From Chloroflexota bacterium (GTDB lineage Bacteria > Chloroflexota > Limnocylindria > Limnocylindrales > CSP1-4), in assembly GCA_013698385.1 (NCBI GenBank), contig JACCVB010000270.1, forward strand, positions 1 to 15,116: a stretch of 15,116 nt of DNA, written 5' to 3'. A program made the translations under genes and the position numbers. This document shows, in pieces, positions 6,499 through 13,291 of this stretch. Every line of letters starts with the position of its first letter. Position 1 is the stretch's first letter. The notes beneath the pieces were generated by a model that was not told where the DNA came from, ran no database searches, and worked only from the letters and a program-made list of their open reading frames with translations.

Positions 6499-7572
6499 CT
6501 ACGGAAGGGTCTCGAATGCCATCCCGATCAGGTCGTCGGCGACTCCAGCCGACGGCGGCGGGGCTCCCGGATATTCGGTGTCGAACGCGAGGACCTCGCC
6601 CGGCTCCAGGCGCCCGACATCGGTGGGGTCATACACAGCCCCCATCGGAGTGCCGTCCTTAGCCAGGGCCACGGCCCCGACCATGATCCACTGCGTTGCC
6701 GTGGCACCGTCGTTCCGGACCTGGCCGGTCACCCGTAGTCCCCCTGCTGGACTTGTGGCGGCCGAAAGTTCCGAAACCGAGATGCTGGCGACAGGCGCAT
6801 CCGTCTGCATCGCGCGGACATCAGCCTCGACCGACTGGGCGCCGGTCGGATCGACGAACCTCACGCTGACCGTGTCGACCAGGTAGCCGGTCTCACCGGG
6901 ACCCACGGTGGCGGGAAGCGCAGCAGTGAATACGCCGCTCGCGACTTCGCGTCCCTCTTGATCGACGATCCGATAGGTACTGGTAGAGCGTGGGAGCGCA
7001 AGCCAGCGCGCCCCGTCATTGCGGACGGGCAAGATGACCTGAAGACGGGTCTCCCCGTACGGCCCTTGCCATGTCCGGACCGCGGCCTCGCCAAGCGAGA
7101 ATGCCGGCGTCGGCTGATCGCGGCTTGCCGCTGGCTCGTCGGTCGCGGTGGGCGAAGGCATGGCCGAGGCGGGCAGCACGCTCGAACTCGGCGCAGCCGT
7201 CCGGCCTCGACCCGACGGATGGGCGGAGTGGGCTACGGCAGGCGTGGAAGCTTCCGAGGGAAGCGGGCTCGGGCCGCGTTGGGCGACGCCCTGGACGCCT
7301 CCGCTGCCGCCCGGCGCGAACATCGCCACCGACAATGGGACGCCGACGAGGATCGCCATCGCGATGATGACTACGGCGACGGGGGCCGGCCCCCGTCGCG
7401 TCAGTTCGGAAAAGGACCGGGATACGGCCCCCAGCGAGAAACCCGGGGCTTTCTGTAGACCTTGACAATCCGGGCACAGATAGAGGCCGCCTTCCCGGCG
7501 GGTCAGGCCTCGTCCGCGTACCCGTTCCAGCAGGTTCGGGTATCGTCCGCACGATTCGCAGAAGCCTTTCAC
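6499..7572 (-). CDS. Zinc-ribbon / single-TM / FxLYD-like protein
   Basis: The protein has 357 aa. Residues 5-36 hold two cysteine pairs (CESC and CPDC) forming a small zinc ribbon. One TM segment spans about 63-85 (PVAVVIIAMAILVGVPLSVA). A Ser/Pro/Ala-rich linker covers about 88-155. Two beta-rich modules follow (about 165-230 and 265-345), each with a VRNDGA signature, a strand with IVDQEG or LAKDGT, and PGE near the end. This is the FxLYD-like pattern of extracytoplasmic Ig-like domains. The ribbon is probably cytoplasmic and the rest outside. The GTG start at 7572 is fixed because a TGA stands three codons upstream and it overlaps the previous gene's stop as GTGA, so translation is coupled. 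It pairs with the helical-domain protein in a two-gene operon. Its role is unknown. Confidence 0.75.
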   Translation of the reverse strand: MKGFCESCGRYPNLLERVRGRGLTRREGGLYLCPDCQGLQKAPGFSLGAVSRSFSELTRRGPAPVAVVIIAMAILVGVPLSVAMFAPGGSGGVQGVAQRGPSPLPSEASTPAVAHSAHPSGRGRTAAPSSSVLPASAMPSPTATDEPAASRDQPTPAFSLGEAAVRTWQGPYGETRLQVILPVRNDGARWLALPRSTSTYRIVDQEGREVASGVFTAALPATVGPGETGYLVDTVSVRFVDPTGAQSVEADVRAMQTDAPVASISVSELSAATSPAGGLRVTGQVRNDGATATQWIMVGAVALAKDGTPMGAVYDPTDVGRLEPGEVLAFDTEYPGAPPPSAGVADDLIGMAFETLP

Positions 7573-8918
7573 GACCCTCGGTCACGCCTGCGACTCGACG
7601 AAAGCGTCACCCGCACGCATGTGATCGCCGCGGACAAGGTGACCACGACCCAGGGCAATGGATTCGGATCGCGCGACTGACCAATATCGGAGGCCGTGTC
7701 CGTCGCGGGTATCTCCTTCAGGTCCTCGAACCGGTCCGGGAACTGGTTGGCGACGGCGACACCCAGCGCGTCCCCCACCTCGAACATCTGGGCATATGCC
7801 TCCTGGGTAACGGCGACCGTTCGTACGTGGTCACCGGCAGCCGCCGCGTCTACCTGGTTGATCAGGGCGCTCACGTGGTGACTGATCAGCGCCTCAAGGT
7901 CCGCTCGGCTGAGAGCCGGGATCGCGGTGTTCAAGAACTCAGCGAGGCCAGTGTGATACGTGTGCAGCGATGCGAGCGATTCGGCGCGTGCCGCGGCGTC
8001 GCCATCGCGGACAGCTTCGATGTAACCCAGATATGTCGTCAGGTGGCGACCCCAGACCTTGCCGAAGGCCTCGCCTGCATCGGCCCCGAAGATGCGACCG
8101 ATCGCCGCCGCCAAATCCTTGCTGTTGGCTTCGAGGCTAGCGGCGGAAGCAGCCATGTCGGGGCGCTCGCCCAGCCCGGCGCGCATGGCCTGAGCGGCCA
8201 CGACCAGATGTTCGCCGAGCAGCCGTCCGAGATCCAGGCGCAGCGACGTGCGCGGGCTGAACGCGACGTTGCCGTCGGGAAATCGATCTGGGAACTGCGC
8301 GATGATCGCGCGGGCCAGGTCGTCGCCGAACTTGAACATGTGCGAATAGGCGGCACGCTCCGTGGCGAATGATTGGGCGTAATCCATGCCCACGAACGAT
8401 GTCAGCTGGTCAAGGTGGAGCTGCAGGGCATGCGCTTCGGCGTCACCCGAGATCTTCGGGTTGGCGTCCGTCAGGAACTTGCCGAAAGCGGCCCGGTACT
8501 GCTGCAAGGACGCGAGCGCGGCATCGGCGGCGGACTTGTCTCCCGCGGCCTCGGCGCGAGCCCACGCAAACAAGGCATCGATGTGTTGCTGCCAGATCGG
8601 GACGAACGCGGTCCCGGCCGCCTCCCCGTACACGCTCGCGAAGGCACCCCGCAGGGCATTCGTGCTGGCCGCAAGCCCGCCAGCGAGGGCGTCGAAGTCG
8701 GGCCGGTCCTCTGCGACGGCGCGCATCGATTCCATGACCAGGTAGGCGTGCTCGCCGAGAAGTCGCCCCAGCGTGATCCTCAGATCCGAGGCGGGGGAAC
8801 CGGCACTTGGCGCCTGCGCGCGGTCGTGTGATTCGACCTCAAGCGAGGCGTGAACGGGCCCGCCCACGACGAGGGTGAGGGCGATCGCGGCGGCTGCCGC
8901 ACCAAGGCGGGATACCAT
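7569..8918 (-). CDS. Exported protein with two tandem His-containing helical domains
   Basis: The protein has 449 aa. The signal peptide covers residues 1-26 (MVSRLGAAAAAIALTLVVGG, then PVHAS). Two related, nearly all-helical domains follow, about 45-213 and 224-397. Both contain LGRLLGEH, a (V)YGE or (F)GAD turn, a W-x-x-H motif, a central L-x-x-H helix, AYxxMFxxGD and FPDRF. Histidines recur at matching places (57/237, 112/292, 168/348). The C-terminus has a hydrophobic stretch (about 420-439) and RRRDR, probably a membrane anchor. From memory, similar single domains occur in Bacilli proteins often annotated with copper amine oxidase-like N-terminal domains; that link gives no proven function. 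ATG 8918 is preferred because GAGGAG lies 7 nt upstream; a TTG two codons earlier is possible. The stop overlaps the next gene's GTG start (coupled operon). Confidence 0.75.
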   Translation of the reverse strand: MVSRLGAAAAAIALTLVVGGPVHASLEVESHDRAQAPSAGSPASDLRITLGRLLGEHAYLVMESMRAVAEDRPDFDALAGGLAASTNALRGAFASVYGEAAGTAFVPIWQQHIDALFAWARAEAAGDKSAADAALASLQQYRAAFGKFLTDANPKISGDAEAHALQLHLDQLTSFVGMDYAQSFATERAAYSHMFKFGDDLARAIIAQFPDRFPDGNVAFSPRTSLRLDLGRLLGEHLVVAAQAMRAGLGERPDMAASAASLEANSKDLAAAIGRIFGADAGEAFGKVWGRHLTTYLGYIEAVRDGDAAARAESLASLHTYHTGLAEFLNTAIPALSRADLEALISHHVSALINQVDAAAAGDHVRTVAVTQEAYAQMFEVGDALGVAVANQFPDRFEDLKEIPATDTASDIGQSRDPNPLPWVVVTLSAAITCVRVTLSSSRRRDRGS

Positions 8919-9071
8919 GCGCAAACTCCTCGGGCTTCAGCGGGATCTCTCGGGCGTCCCCGCGGCTCGTACCGCGCCACCGACTGCCGTAGGCTCAAAT
9001 TGGGCCGCATCGATGGTACACCCTGCCAATGCGCCGGAACGAGAGGATGGAGCGCACGCGCACCGGAACCA

Positions 9072-9158
9072 GCGCCGATGAGGGTCTGGGACCGGAGCCG
9101 AGGCTGTGACACCCTAGCCGGCGCGACTTGCCCGACACTTATCCCATGGCCGACGCGG
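9072..9158 (+). repeat. Leader repeat, copy 3
   Basis: This copy matches copy 1 from GCGCCG through GAGGGTC and GGGACCGGAG to the shared core, and matches copy 2 closely from GCCGAGGC onward. It ends on the ATG at 9146. One base (A) is missing after ATGGC relative to the other copies, so the following gene is out of frame. There is no SD before the ATG. Confidence 0.6.
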
Positions 9159-9388
9159 GATGAGCGAGGGACAGAAGCAGGCGGCGGCGGTCCAGGCTGC
9201 CCGCCGGATCGCTCAGGGTGACCGCCCGGGCTACCGGCTCCGGCCCGTCCAGGACGGCTCCTGGGCGGCCGACGGGCTACCCGGCGTGCGGTGATCGCAA
9301 CAGGCCAGAGGCAGCCCTGGACGCCATGCGGTCGGCGATCGCCGAGACGTTGGACGTGCCGGCGGACACCTTCGACCTGGAGACGTAG
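9146..9388 (+). pseudogene. Decayed paralogue of the 83-aa small protein
   Basis: Aligned to the gene at 3868, this copy has lost one base after ATGGC, so the frame from 9146 stops at once. Re-entry at ATG 9160 gives MSEGQKQAAAVQAARRIAQG, then DRPGYRLRPVQDGSWA and a stop at 9292-9294. A second shift (+1) near 9290 is needed to continue with RPEAALDAMRSAIAETLDVP and ADTFDLET, ending at TAG 9386. The reconstructed protein matches the intact copy throughout (SE..K..A..QA, G.RP.YR.R...DGS, LDVPAD.FD). Two independent indels make a single sequencing error unlikely. A 44-aa peptide from 9160 could still be made, but no SD is evident. Confidence 0.65.
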
Positions 9389-9451
9389 AGCGACCCTCGA
9401 CACATAGAGACGCCCGGAGGGCTATCGTGCCGCTGTGGCGGGTCGTGTCAC

Positions 9452-10402
9452 TCACAGCTTGTCGCCCAGGGCGAGCTTGCGGCTCGCCGCGATCGCCCGC
9501 GCGTTGGCCGTGGTCGAGGCGTAGCGCCGGAGCATGGCCGGCGAGTCCCAGCCGCGCTTCGACATCACGTCCGCCTCGTTCATCCCGCCGGCGAGCTCGT
9601 GGTGGGTCGCGGCGTGGCGGAAGTCGTGGGCATGGAGCCCGGTGATCCCGACGCGCGTCCCGCGATCGCGGATCGCCTGGGCGATCCCACTGTCGGTCAG
9701 CTGGCCACGCTTGCCGAGCCACAACCAGGGCAGGGCGGCGTGCGGGCGCTTCTTGCGCGCCCGAAGGTAGTCGTCGACGGCCGACAGGGTCCGGTCGCCG
9801 AGCGCGATCACGTTGTCCTTGCCGCCCTTGCCGAGGACGCGGACCGTGGCCCGGCGCATGTCGATCGCCCGATCGTCGGGATCGCTGGGGGAGTAGCGGA
9901 GCGCCGCGATCTCGTGGCGGCGGGCTCCGGTATCGAACAGGACCCGGATCAGGGCGTTGTCACGGCGATCCTCGTATGACGAGCCCTGACAGGTCCCAAG
10001 GACCATCCGCAGCTCGTCGAGGGTCAGGACGCGCGGCATCAATCGCGGCAGACGCGGGGGGTGGAGTTTCCGCATCGGGCTCGCGAAATCGTCGTCGACC
10101 TCGGCGTACCAGTTGAAGAACCGCTGCAAGCCGCGCCAGCGGTTGTGGGCGGTCGCAGGCTTGCTCGTCTCGAGGATGCTGTTGATCCAGTCGTCGACAT
10201 GGCGCGGTTCGATCTTCGCCACTGTCGTCGGATGGTCCTGGGCCATCAGCCATCGCCCGAACTGGCGGACGGCGCCGCCATAGGCGAGGATCGTGTTGGG
10301 GCTGACGTTCAGCGCCCGCATCGACCTGGTGAACGAGGCAAGCTCGTCGCCGAGGTCGCCCGGAGTGACGAGCTCCGGAGCGTCTGGTAGATTGACGGCC
10401 AC
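9452..10402 (-). CDS. Tyrosine recombinase / integrase of the element
   Basis: The protein has 316 aa. An N-terminal SAM-like core-binding domain (about 20-108) precedes the catalytic domain (about 120-305). Active-site residues are readable: Arg161 in TGARRHEI, Lys in GKGGK (191-195), HxxR as H259-DF-R262, Trp285 in the second His/Trp position (RGWDSPAM), and nucleophile Tyr294 (LRRYAST). The full set suggests an active enzyme that integrates and excises the element at the tRNA-Val site about 100 bp away. I chose GTG 10402 because GGAGGT lies 6 nt upstream (10409-10414); the ATG five codons earlier would include that SD. The length is typical of simple XerC/D-like or small-island integrases, without an arm-binding N-terminal extension beyond the SAM-like domain. 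No excisionase gene is seen beside it. Promoter and tRNA lie upstream, back to back. Confidence 0.9.
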   Translation of the reverse strand: MAVNLPDAPELVTPGDLGDELASFTRSMRALNVSPNTILAYGGAVRQFGRWLMAQDHPTTVAKIEPRHVDDWINSILETSKPATAHNRWRGLQRFFNWYAEVDDDFASPMRKLHPPRLPRLMPRVLTLDELRMVLGTCQGSSYEDRRDNALIRVLFDTGARRHEIAALRYSPSDPDDRAIDMRRATVRVLGKGGKDNVIALGDRTLSAVDDYLRARKKRPHAALPWLWLGKRGQLTDSGIAQAIRDRGTRVGITGLHAHDFRHAATHHELAGGMNEADVMSKRGWDSPAMLRRYASTTANARAIAASRKLALGDKL

Positions 10403-10474
10403 GAAGGGACCTCCCATCCATGATGTATCGCGCTGATAGCATGGGCTGAAATGCGGCGTAGGGCAAGCACCTAC

Positions 10475-10490
10475 TCACTTATTGGGTGAA
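10475..10490 (+). repeat. Putative integrase arm-type site, right
   Basis: TCACTTATTGGGTGAA is the partner of 1297-1312, in the same orientation, 13 bp outside the 43-bp core on the element side. It also contains the inverted pair TCAC/GTGA. The assignment rests only on similarity and placement. Confidence 0.35.
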
Positions 10491-10503
10491 ATCCCTCGTG
10501 AAA

Positions 10504-10546
10504 CCGGGCGGCTAGCTCAGCTGGTTAGAGCACTTGCTTGACATGC
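10504..10546 (+). repeat. attR: 43-bp core shared with the left end
   Basis: This is an exact copy of 1179-1221, covering two bases before the tRNA and its first 41 nt up to the anticodon stem 3' strand. Strand exchange must have happened inside these 43 bp, probably around the anticodon loop, the commonest crossover region for tRNA-targeting integrases. Confidence 0.88.
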
Positions 10547-10582
10547 AAGAGGTCACTGGTTCGAGTCCAGTGTCGCCCACCA
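10506..10582 (+). tRNA. tRNA-Val (anticodon GAC), CCA encoded
   Basis: The 77-nt gene folds as a full cloverleaf. The acceptor stem is GGGCGGC with GTCGCCC (one G-U pair) and the D stem is GCTC/GAGC. The anticodon stem is CTTGC/GCAAG around TTGACAT with anticodon GAC. The T arm is ACTGG-TTCGAGT-CCAGT, followed by discriminator A and an encoded CCA. It reads valine codon GUC (and GUU by wobble). The 5' half lies inside the attR repeat, so everything upstream of 10504 is element DNA and must supply the promoter. thrS starts 27 bp downstream. Confidence 0.95.
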
Positions 10583-10609
10583 CATCCCTCCCGGCCGGAG
10601 CACCCCACG

Positions 10610-12466
10610 ATGGTTGAGCAGGTAGCACCGCCGGCCGAGGAGTCGGACGCCACTGTCCCCGATGCGTTGCCCGACGTCCCCGTGCGTGGCTCGGCCGATG
10701 AACTCATGGATCACGGCGCCGCCGGCGAACTCGGGCCGATGCGCCACTCCGCGGCCCATGTCCTCGCGGAGGCGGTGCTGGACCTCTTCCCGGGCACGAA
10801 GCTTGGCATCGGCCCGGTCATCGCCGACGGGTTCTACTACGACTTCCTGCTGCCTCGACCGCTGACCCCGGACGACCTGCCGGCGATCGAGGCGCGGATG
10901 CGTGAGTCGATCGCAGCCGACCATCCGTTCGAGCTCAGCGAGGAGACGCCGGAGGCCGCTCACGCCGCGCTGGTCGAGCGCGACCAGCCGTTCAAGGTCG
11001 AGATCATCGATGACCTTGCGGCGTCGGCTGCCACCGATGGCACGCCGATGCCGCCCACGACCTTCTACCGGCAGGGCCCCTTCATCGACCTGTGCCGGGG
11101 GCCGCACGTCGCGAGCACCGGCAAGATCGGGCCGTTCAAGCTGCTGGGCACCGCCGGTGCCTACTGGCGCGGCGACGAGCAGCGCCCGATGCTCCAGCGC
11201 GTCTACGGCACGGCCTGGGCGACCCAGGAGGAGCTTGATGCCTACCTCTGGCGGCGTGACGAGGCGAAGAAGCGCGACCATCGTCGCCTCGGCGTGCAGC
11301 TCGACCTCTTCTCCTTCCACGACGTGTCGCCAGGATCGGCCTTCTGGCATCCCAAGGGCCAGCGCATCTGGCGCACGCTGGAGACGGCGATGCGTGAGCT
11401 CCAGGAACGTCGCGGTTACCAGGAGATCAGCACCCCGATCCTCGTGTCGGAGAAGCTCTGGCGCCAGTCCGGCCACTGGGACCAGTACGCCGAGAACATG
11501 TTCATCGTCGAGTCGGAGAAGCAGCTGTTCAGCCTGAAACCGATGAACTGCCCGGAATCGACCTACATCTATCGCTCGAAGAAGCGGTCGTACCGTGACC
11601 TGCCGTTGCGCCTGAGCGAGTACGGCCGGCTGCACCGAAACGAGCGCTCCGGGGCGCTTTCCGGGTTGACCCGGGTCCGCCAGTTCATCCAGGACGACGC
11701 CCACATCTACGTCCGCCCGGACCAGCTGACGGACGAGATCGAGGCCCTGCTCGACGAGGTCCGCGAAGCGTACTCATGGGTCGGGCTGGAGCCGCATTTC
11801 GCCTTCGCGACGAAGCCGGACAAGGCGATCGGCGACCCGGCGCTCTGGGAGCGAGCGGAAGGACTCATCCATGACGCCCTGGTGCGGTCTGGTGTCCCGT
11901 TCATCGAGAAGCCCAAGGACGGCACGTTCTACGCGCCCAAGATCGACATCTATATCGACGACGCCCTCGGCCGGGAATGGCAGATGGCCACGATCCAGGT
12001 CGACCTCGTCATGTTGCCCGAGCGGTTCGACCTGACCTATACCGACGAAGCCGGGGAGTCGCAGCGTCCGATCGCGATCCACCGCGCGATCTATGGCTCG
12101 CTGGAACGGTTCATCGGGATCCTGGTGGAGCATTTCGCCGGAGCCTTCCCGCTCTGGCTCGCGCCGGTGCAAGCCGTGGTGATCCCGATCGCCGACCGTC
12201 ATGCCGACGCGGCGCAGGAGTTGGCGGACGTCCTGCGGGCGCGCGGCCTGCGGGTCGAGGTGGACGCCTCGTCCAACCGGATGCAGTACAAGATCCGTGC
12301 CGCACAGGAGCAGAAGGTGCCCTACATGGTCGTCCTCGGCGACCGCGAGATCGAGGCCCGGACCGCCTCGCCCCGAACGCGCGCCGGCGAGCAGCAACCG
12401 GCCGACCCGTGGGACACCTTCGCCGATCGCCTGGCGGCACAGGTCTCATCCCGCTCGATCGACTGA
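10610..12466 (+). CDS. thrS: Threonyl-tRNA synthetase without TGS domain
   Basis: The 618-aa enzyme charges tRNA-Thr in the cytoplasm. The usual N-terminal TGS domain is absent; a poorly conserved acidic stretch of about 40 residues leads straight into the editing domain, with HSAAH (46-50) and CRGPH (162-166) supplying its metal/catalytic residues. The class II core follows, with motif 2 HRNERSGAL (from 342). Zinc ligands Cys314, His365 and His491 are each offset by exactly 20 from the E. coli positions 334, 385 and 511. The KPMNCP motif is followed by EST instead of the usual GH. The anticodon-binding domain (about 520-618) is complete. ATG 10610 is the first start after the tRNA, with GGAG 9 nt upstream; a longer frame from 10538 would overlap the tRNA. 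The gene heads the translation gene cluster. Confidence 0.95.
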   Translation: MVEQVAPPAEESDATVPDALPDVPVRGSADELMDHGAAGELGPMRHSAAHVLAEAVLDLFPGTKLGIGPVIADGFYYDFLLPRPLTPDDLPAIEARMRESIAADHPFELSEETPEAAHAALVERDQPFKVEIIDDLAASAATDGTPMPPTTFYRQGPFIDLCRGPHVASTGKIGPFKLLGTAGAYWRGDEQRPMLQRVYGTAWATQEELDAYLWRRDEAKKRDHRRLGVQLDLFSFHDVSPGSAFWHPKGQRIWRTLETAMRELQERRGYQEISTPILVSEKLWRQSGHWDQYAENMFIVESEKQLFSLKPMNCPESTYIYRSKKRSYRDLPLRLSEYGRLHRNERSGALSGLTRVRQFIQDDAHIYVRPDQLTDEIEALLDEVREAYSWVGLEPHFAFATKPDKAIGDPALWERAEGLIHDALVRSGVPFIEKPKDGTFYAPKIDIYIDDALGREWQMATIQVDLVMLPERFDLTYTDEAGESQRPIAIHRAIYGSLERFIGILVEHFAGAFPLWLAPVQAVVIPIADRHADAAQELADVLRARGLRVEVDASSNRMQYKIRAAQEQKVPYMVVLGDREIEARTASPRTRAGEQQPADPWDTFADRLAAQVSSRSID

Positions 12467-12513
12467 CGGGCGACGCCAGCACGCCCCCGGCAGTCGCGAC
12501 CTCGGAACGGCTG

Positions 12514-12522
12514 TGCTATCCT
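12514..12522 (+). promoter_or_regulatory. Possible extended -10 promoter of infC
   Basis: TGCTATCCT is an extended -10 (TGn plus TATCCT, 4 of 6 matches) in the 131-bp gap between thrS and infC. No good -35 is seen. It would start a leader of about 70 nt, which contains the hairpin at 12540-12555. Confidence 0.35.
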
Positions 12523-12539
12523 GCCGCCTCGCCCGGTAG

Positions 12540-12555
12540 GGGGACGTATGTCCCC
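12540..12555 (+). promoter_or_regulatory. Hairpin in the infC leader
   Basis: GGGGAC and GTCCCC pair perfectly around a GTAT loop, about 30 nt before the infC SD. There is no T run, so it is not a clear terminator. It may be part of a leader that senses L20 or IF3, as infC operons in other bacteria are autoregulated. No known leader consensus was recognised. Confidence 0.35.
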
Positions 12556-12597
12556 ATGTCGGTCGAGTCGATATCAGCAACGGACAAGGGGTGAACC

Positions 12598-13284
12598 ATC
12601 AGTCGAGACCTGCGTGTCAACCAGATGATCCGGATCCCACAGGTCCGAGTAGTCGACGAAGAGGGCGCCCAGCTGGGTGTGATGCCCACGCCGAGAGCTC
12701 TCGAGATGGCGCAGGAACGGGGCTATGACCTCGTGGAGGTGGCCCCCATGGCGGCGCCTCCGGTGGTCAAGTTCCTTGACTTCGGACAGTACAAGTACGA
12801 ACTCACCAAGCGGGACAAGGAAGCGAAGCGCAAGCAGCGCTCGATCACCTTCAAGGAAGTCCGCCTCAGTCCCAAGATCGGGACCGGCGACTTCGACACG
12901 AAGGTCAATCGAGCGATCGAATTCCTCGAGGACGGTGACCGGATCAAGGTCACGGTGCGGTTCCGCGGACGCGAGTTGACCCACCCGGAGATCGGCCGAG
13001 GGCTGATCGCCCGGTTCGTCGATCGAGTCAAGGAACACGGAGTCGCAGAACGAACGCCCCTGCTCGAGGGCAAGTCGATGCACATCACGATGGCATCGAT
13101 CCACAAGCCAAAGAGCCACGACGCCCCCGACCGAAGACACGCGGTGAACGAGGTCCCCGCCGACGCGCTGGTCATCCCGCCGGAACCGCCCGAGTCGCCG
13201 GAACCGCAGACACAGGACGCGGCCCCGGCCGCCAAACAGCCCGAACCCGAACCGGCTGCCCAGCCGGTGCCGTCAGGAGAGTGA
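12598..13284 (+). CDS. infC: Translation initiation factor IF-3, ATC start
   Basis: IF-3 binds the 30S subunit, checks the start codon and keeps subunits apart. The 228-aa reading includes the N-domain (1-75), a lysine-rich linker helix (about 70-82), the C-domain (about 83-172) and a Pro/Glu/Ala-rich tail (173-228) not usual for the family. I start at ATC 12598. The conserved IF-3 N-terminus ISRDLRVN begins there, AAGGGG lies 6 nt upstream, and a TGA is in frame two codons before it, so no ATG, GTG or TTG can include these residues. The first ATG (12625) would remove nine residues. Rare start codons such as AUU are a known autoregulation device of infC, since IF-3 rejects them. rpmI follows after 7 bp. 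Confidence 0.9.
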   Translation: MSRDLRVNQMIRIPQVRVVDEEGAQLGVMPTPRALEMAQERGYDLVEVAPMAAPPVVKFLDFGQYKYELTKRDKEAKRKQRSITFKEVRLSPKIGTGDFDTKVNRAIEFLEDGDRIKVTVRFRGRELTHPEIGRGLIARFVDRVKEHGVAERTPLLEGKSMHITMASIHKPKSHDAPDRRHAVNEVPADALVIPPEPPESPEPQTQDAAPAAKQPEPEPAAQPVPSGE

Positions 13285-13291
13285 GGCCACC

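Larger units (their letters stand above)
1179..10546. mobile_element. Integrative element (genomic island) inserted in tRNA-Val
   Basis: The boundaries are a perfect 43-bp direct repeat, 1179-1221 and 10504-10546, made of the 5' half of tRNA-Val(GAC) plus two upstream bases. A tyrosine recombinase gene lies about 100 bp inside the right repeat, the standard position for an integrase next to its attachment site. The unit length (one repeat plus interior) is 9325 bp. The interior carries secreted and membrane protein genes, three copies of a leader repeat and several decayed genes. I found no excisionase, relaxase, replication, capsid or terminase gene, so it resembles a small non-conjugative integrative element or an eroded island. 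The housekeeping genes on either side (methyltransferases left; tRNA-thrS-infC right) would be adjacent without it. Confidence 0.82.

Noticed and set aside
10538..10609. Longer thrS reading frame starting inside the tRNA
   Set aside because: It would translate the 3' half of tRNA-Val; the ATG at 10610 has a good SD and is the first start after the tRNA.
10553..11704. 383-codon minus-strand frame opposite thrS
   Set aside because: It lies wholly opposite the well-supported ThrRS gene and tRNA and shows no recognisable domain.
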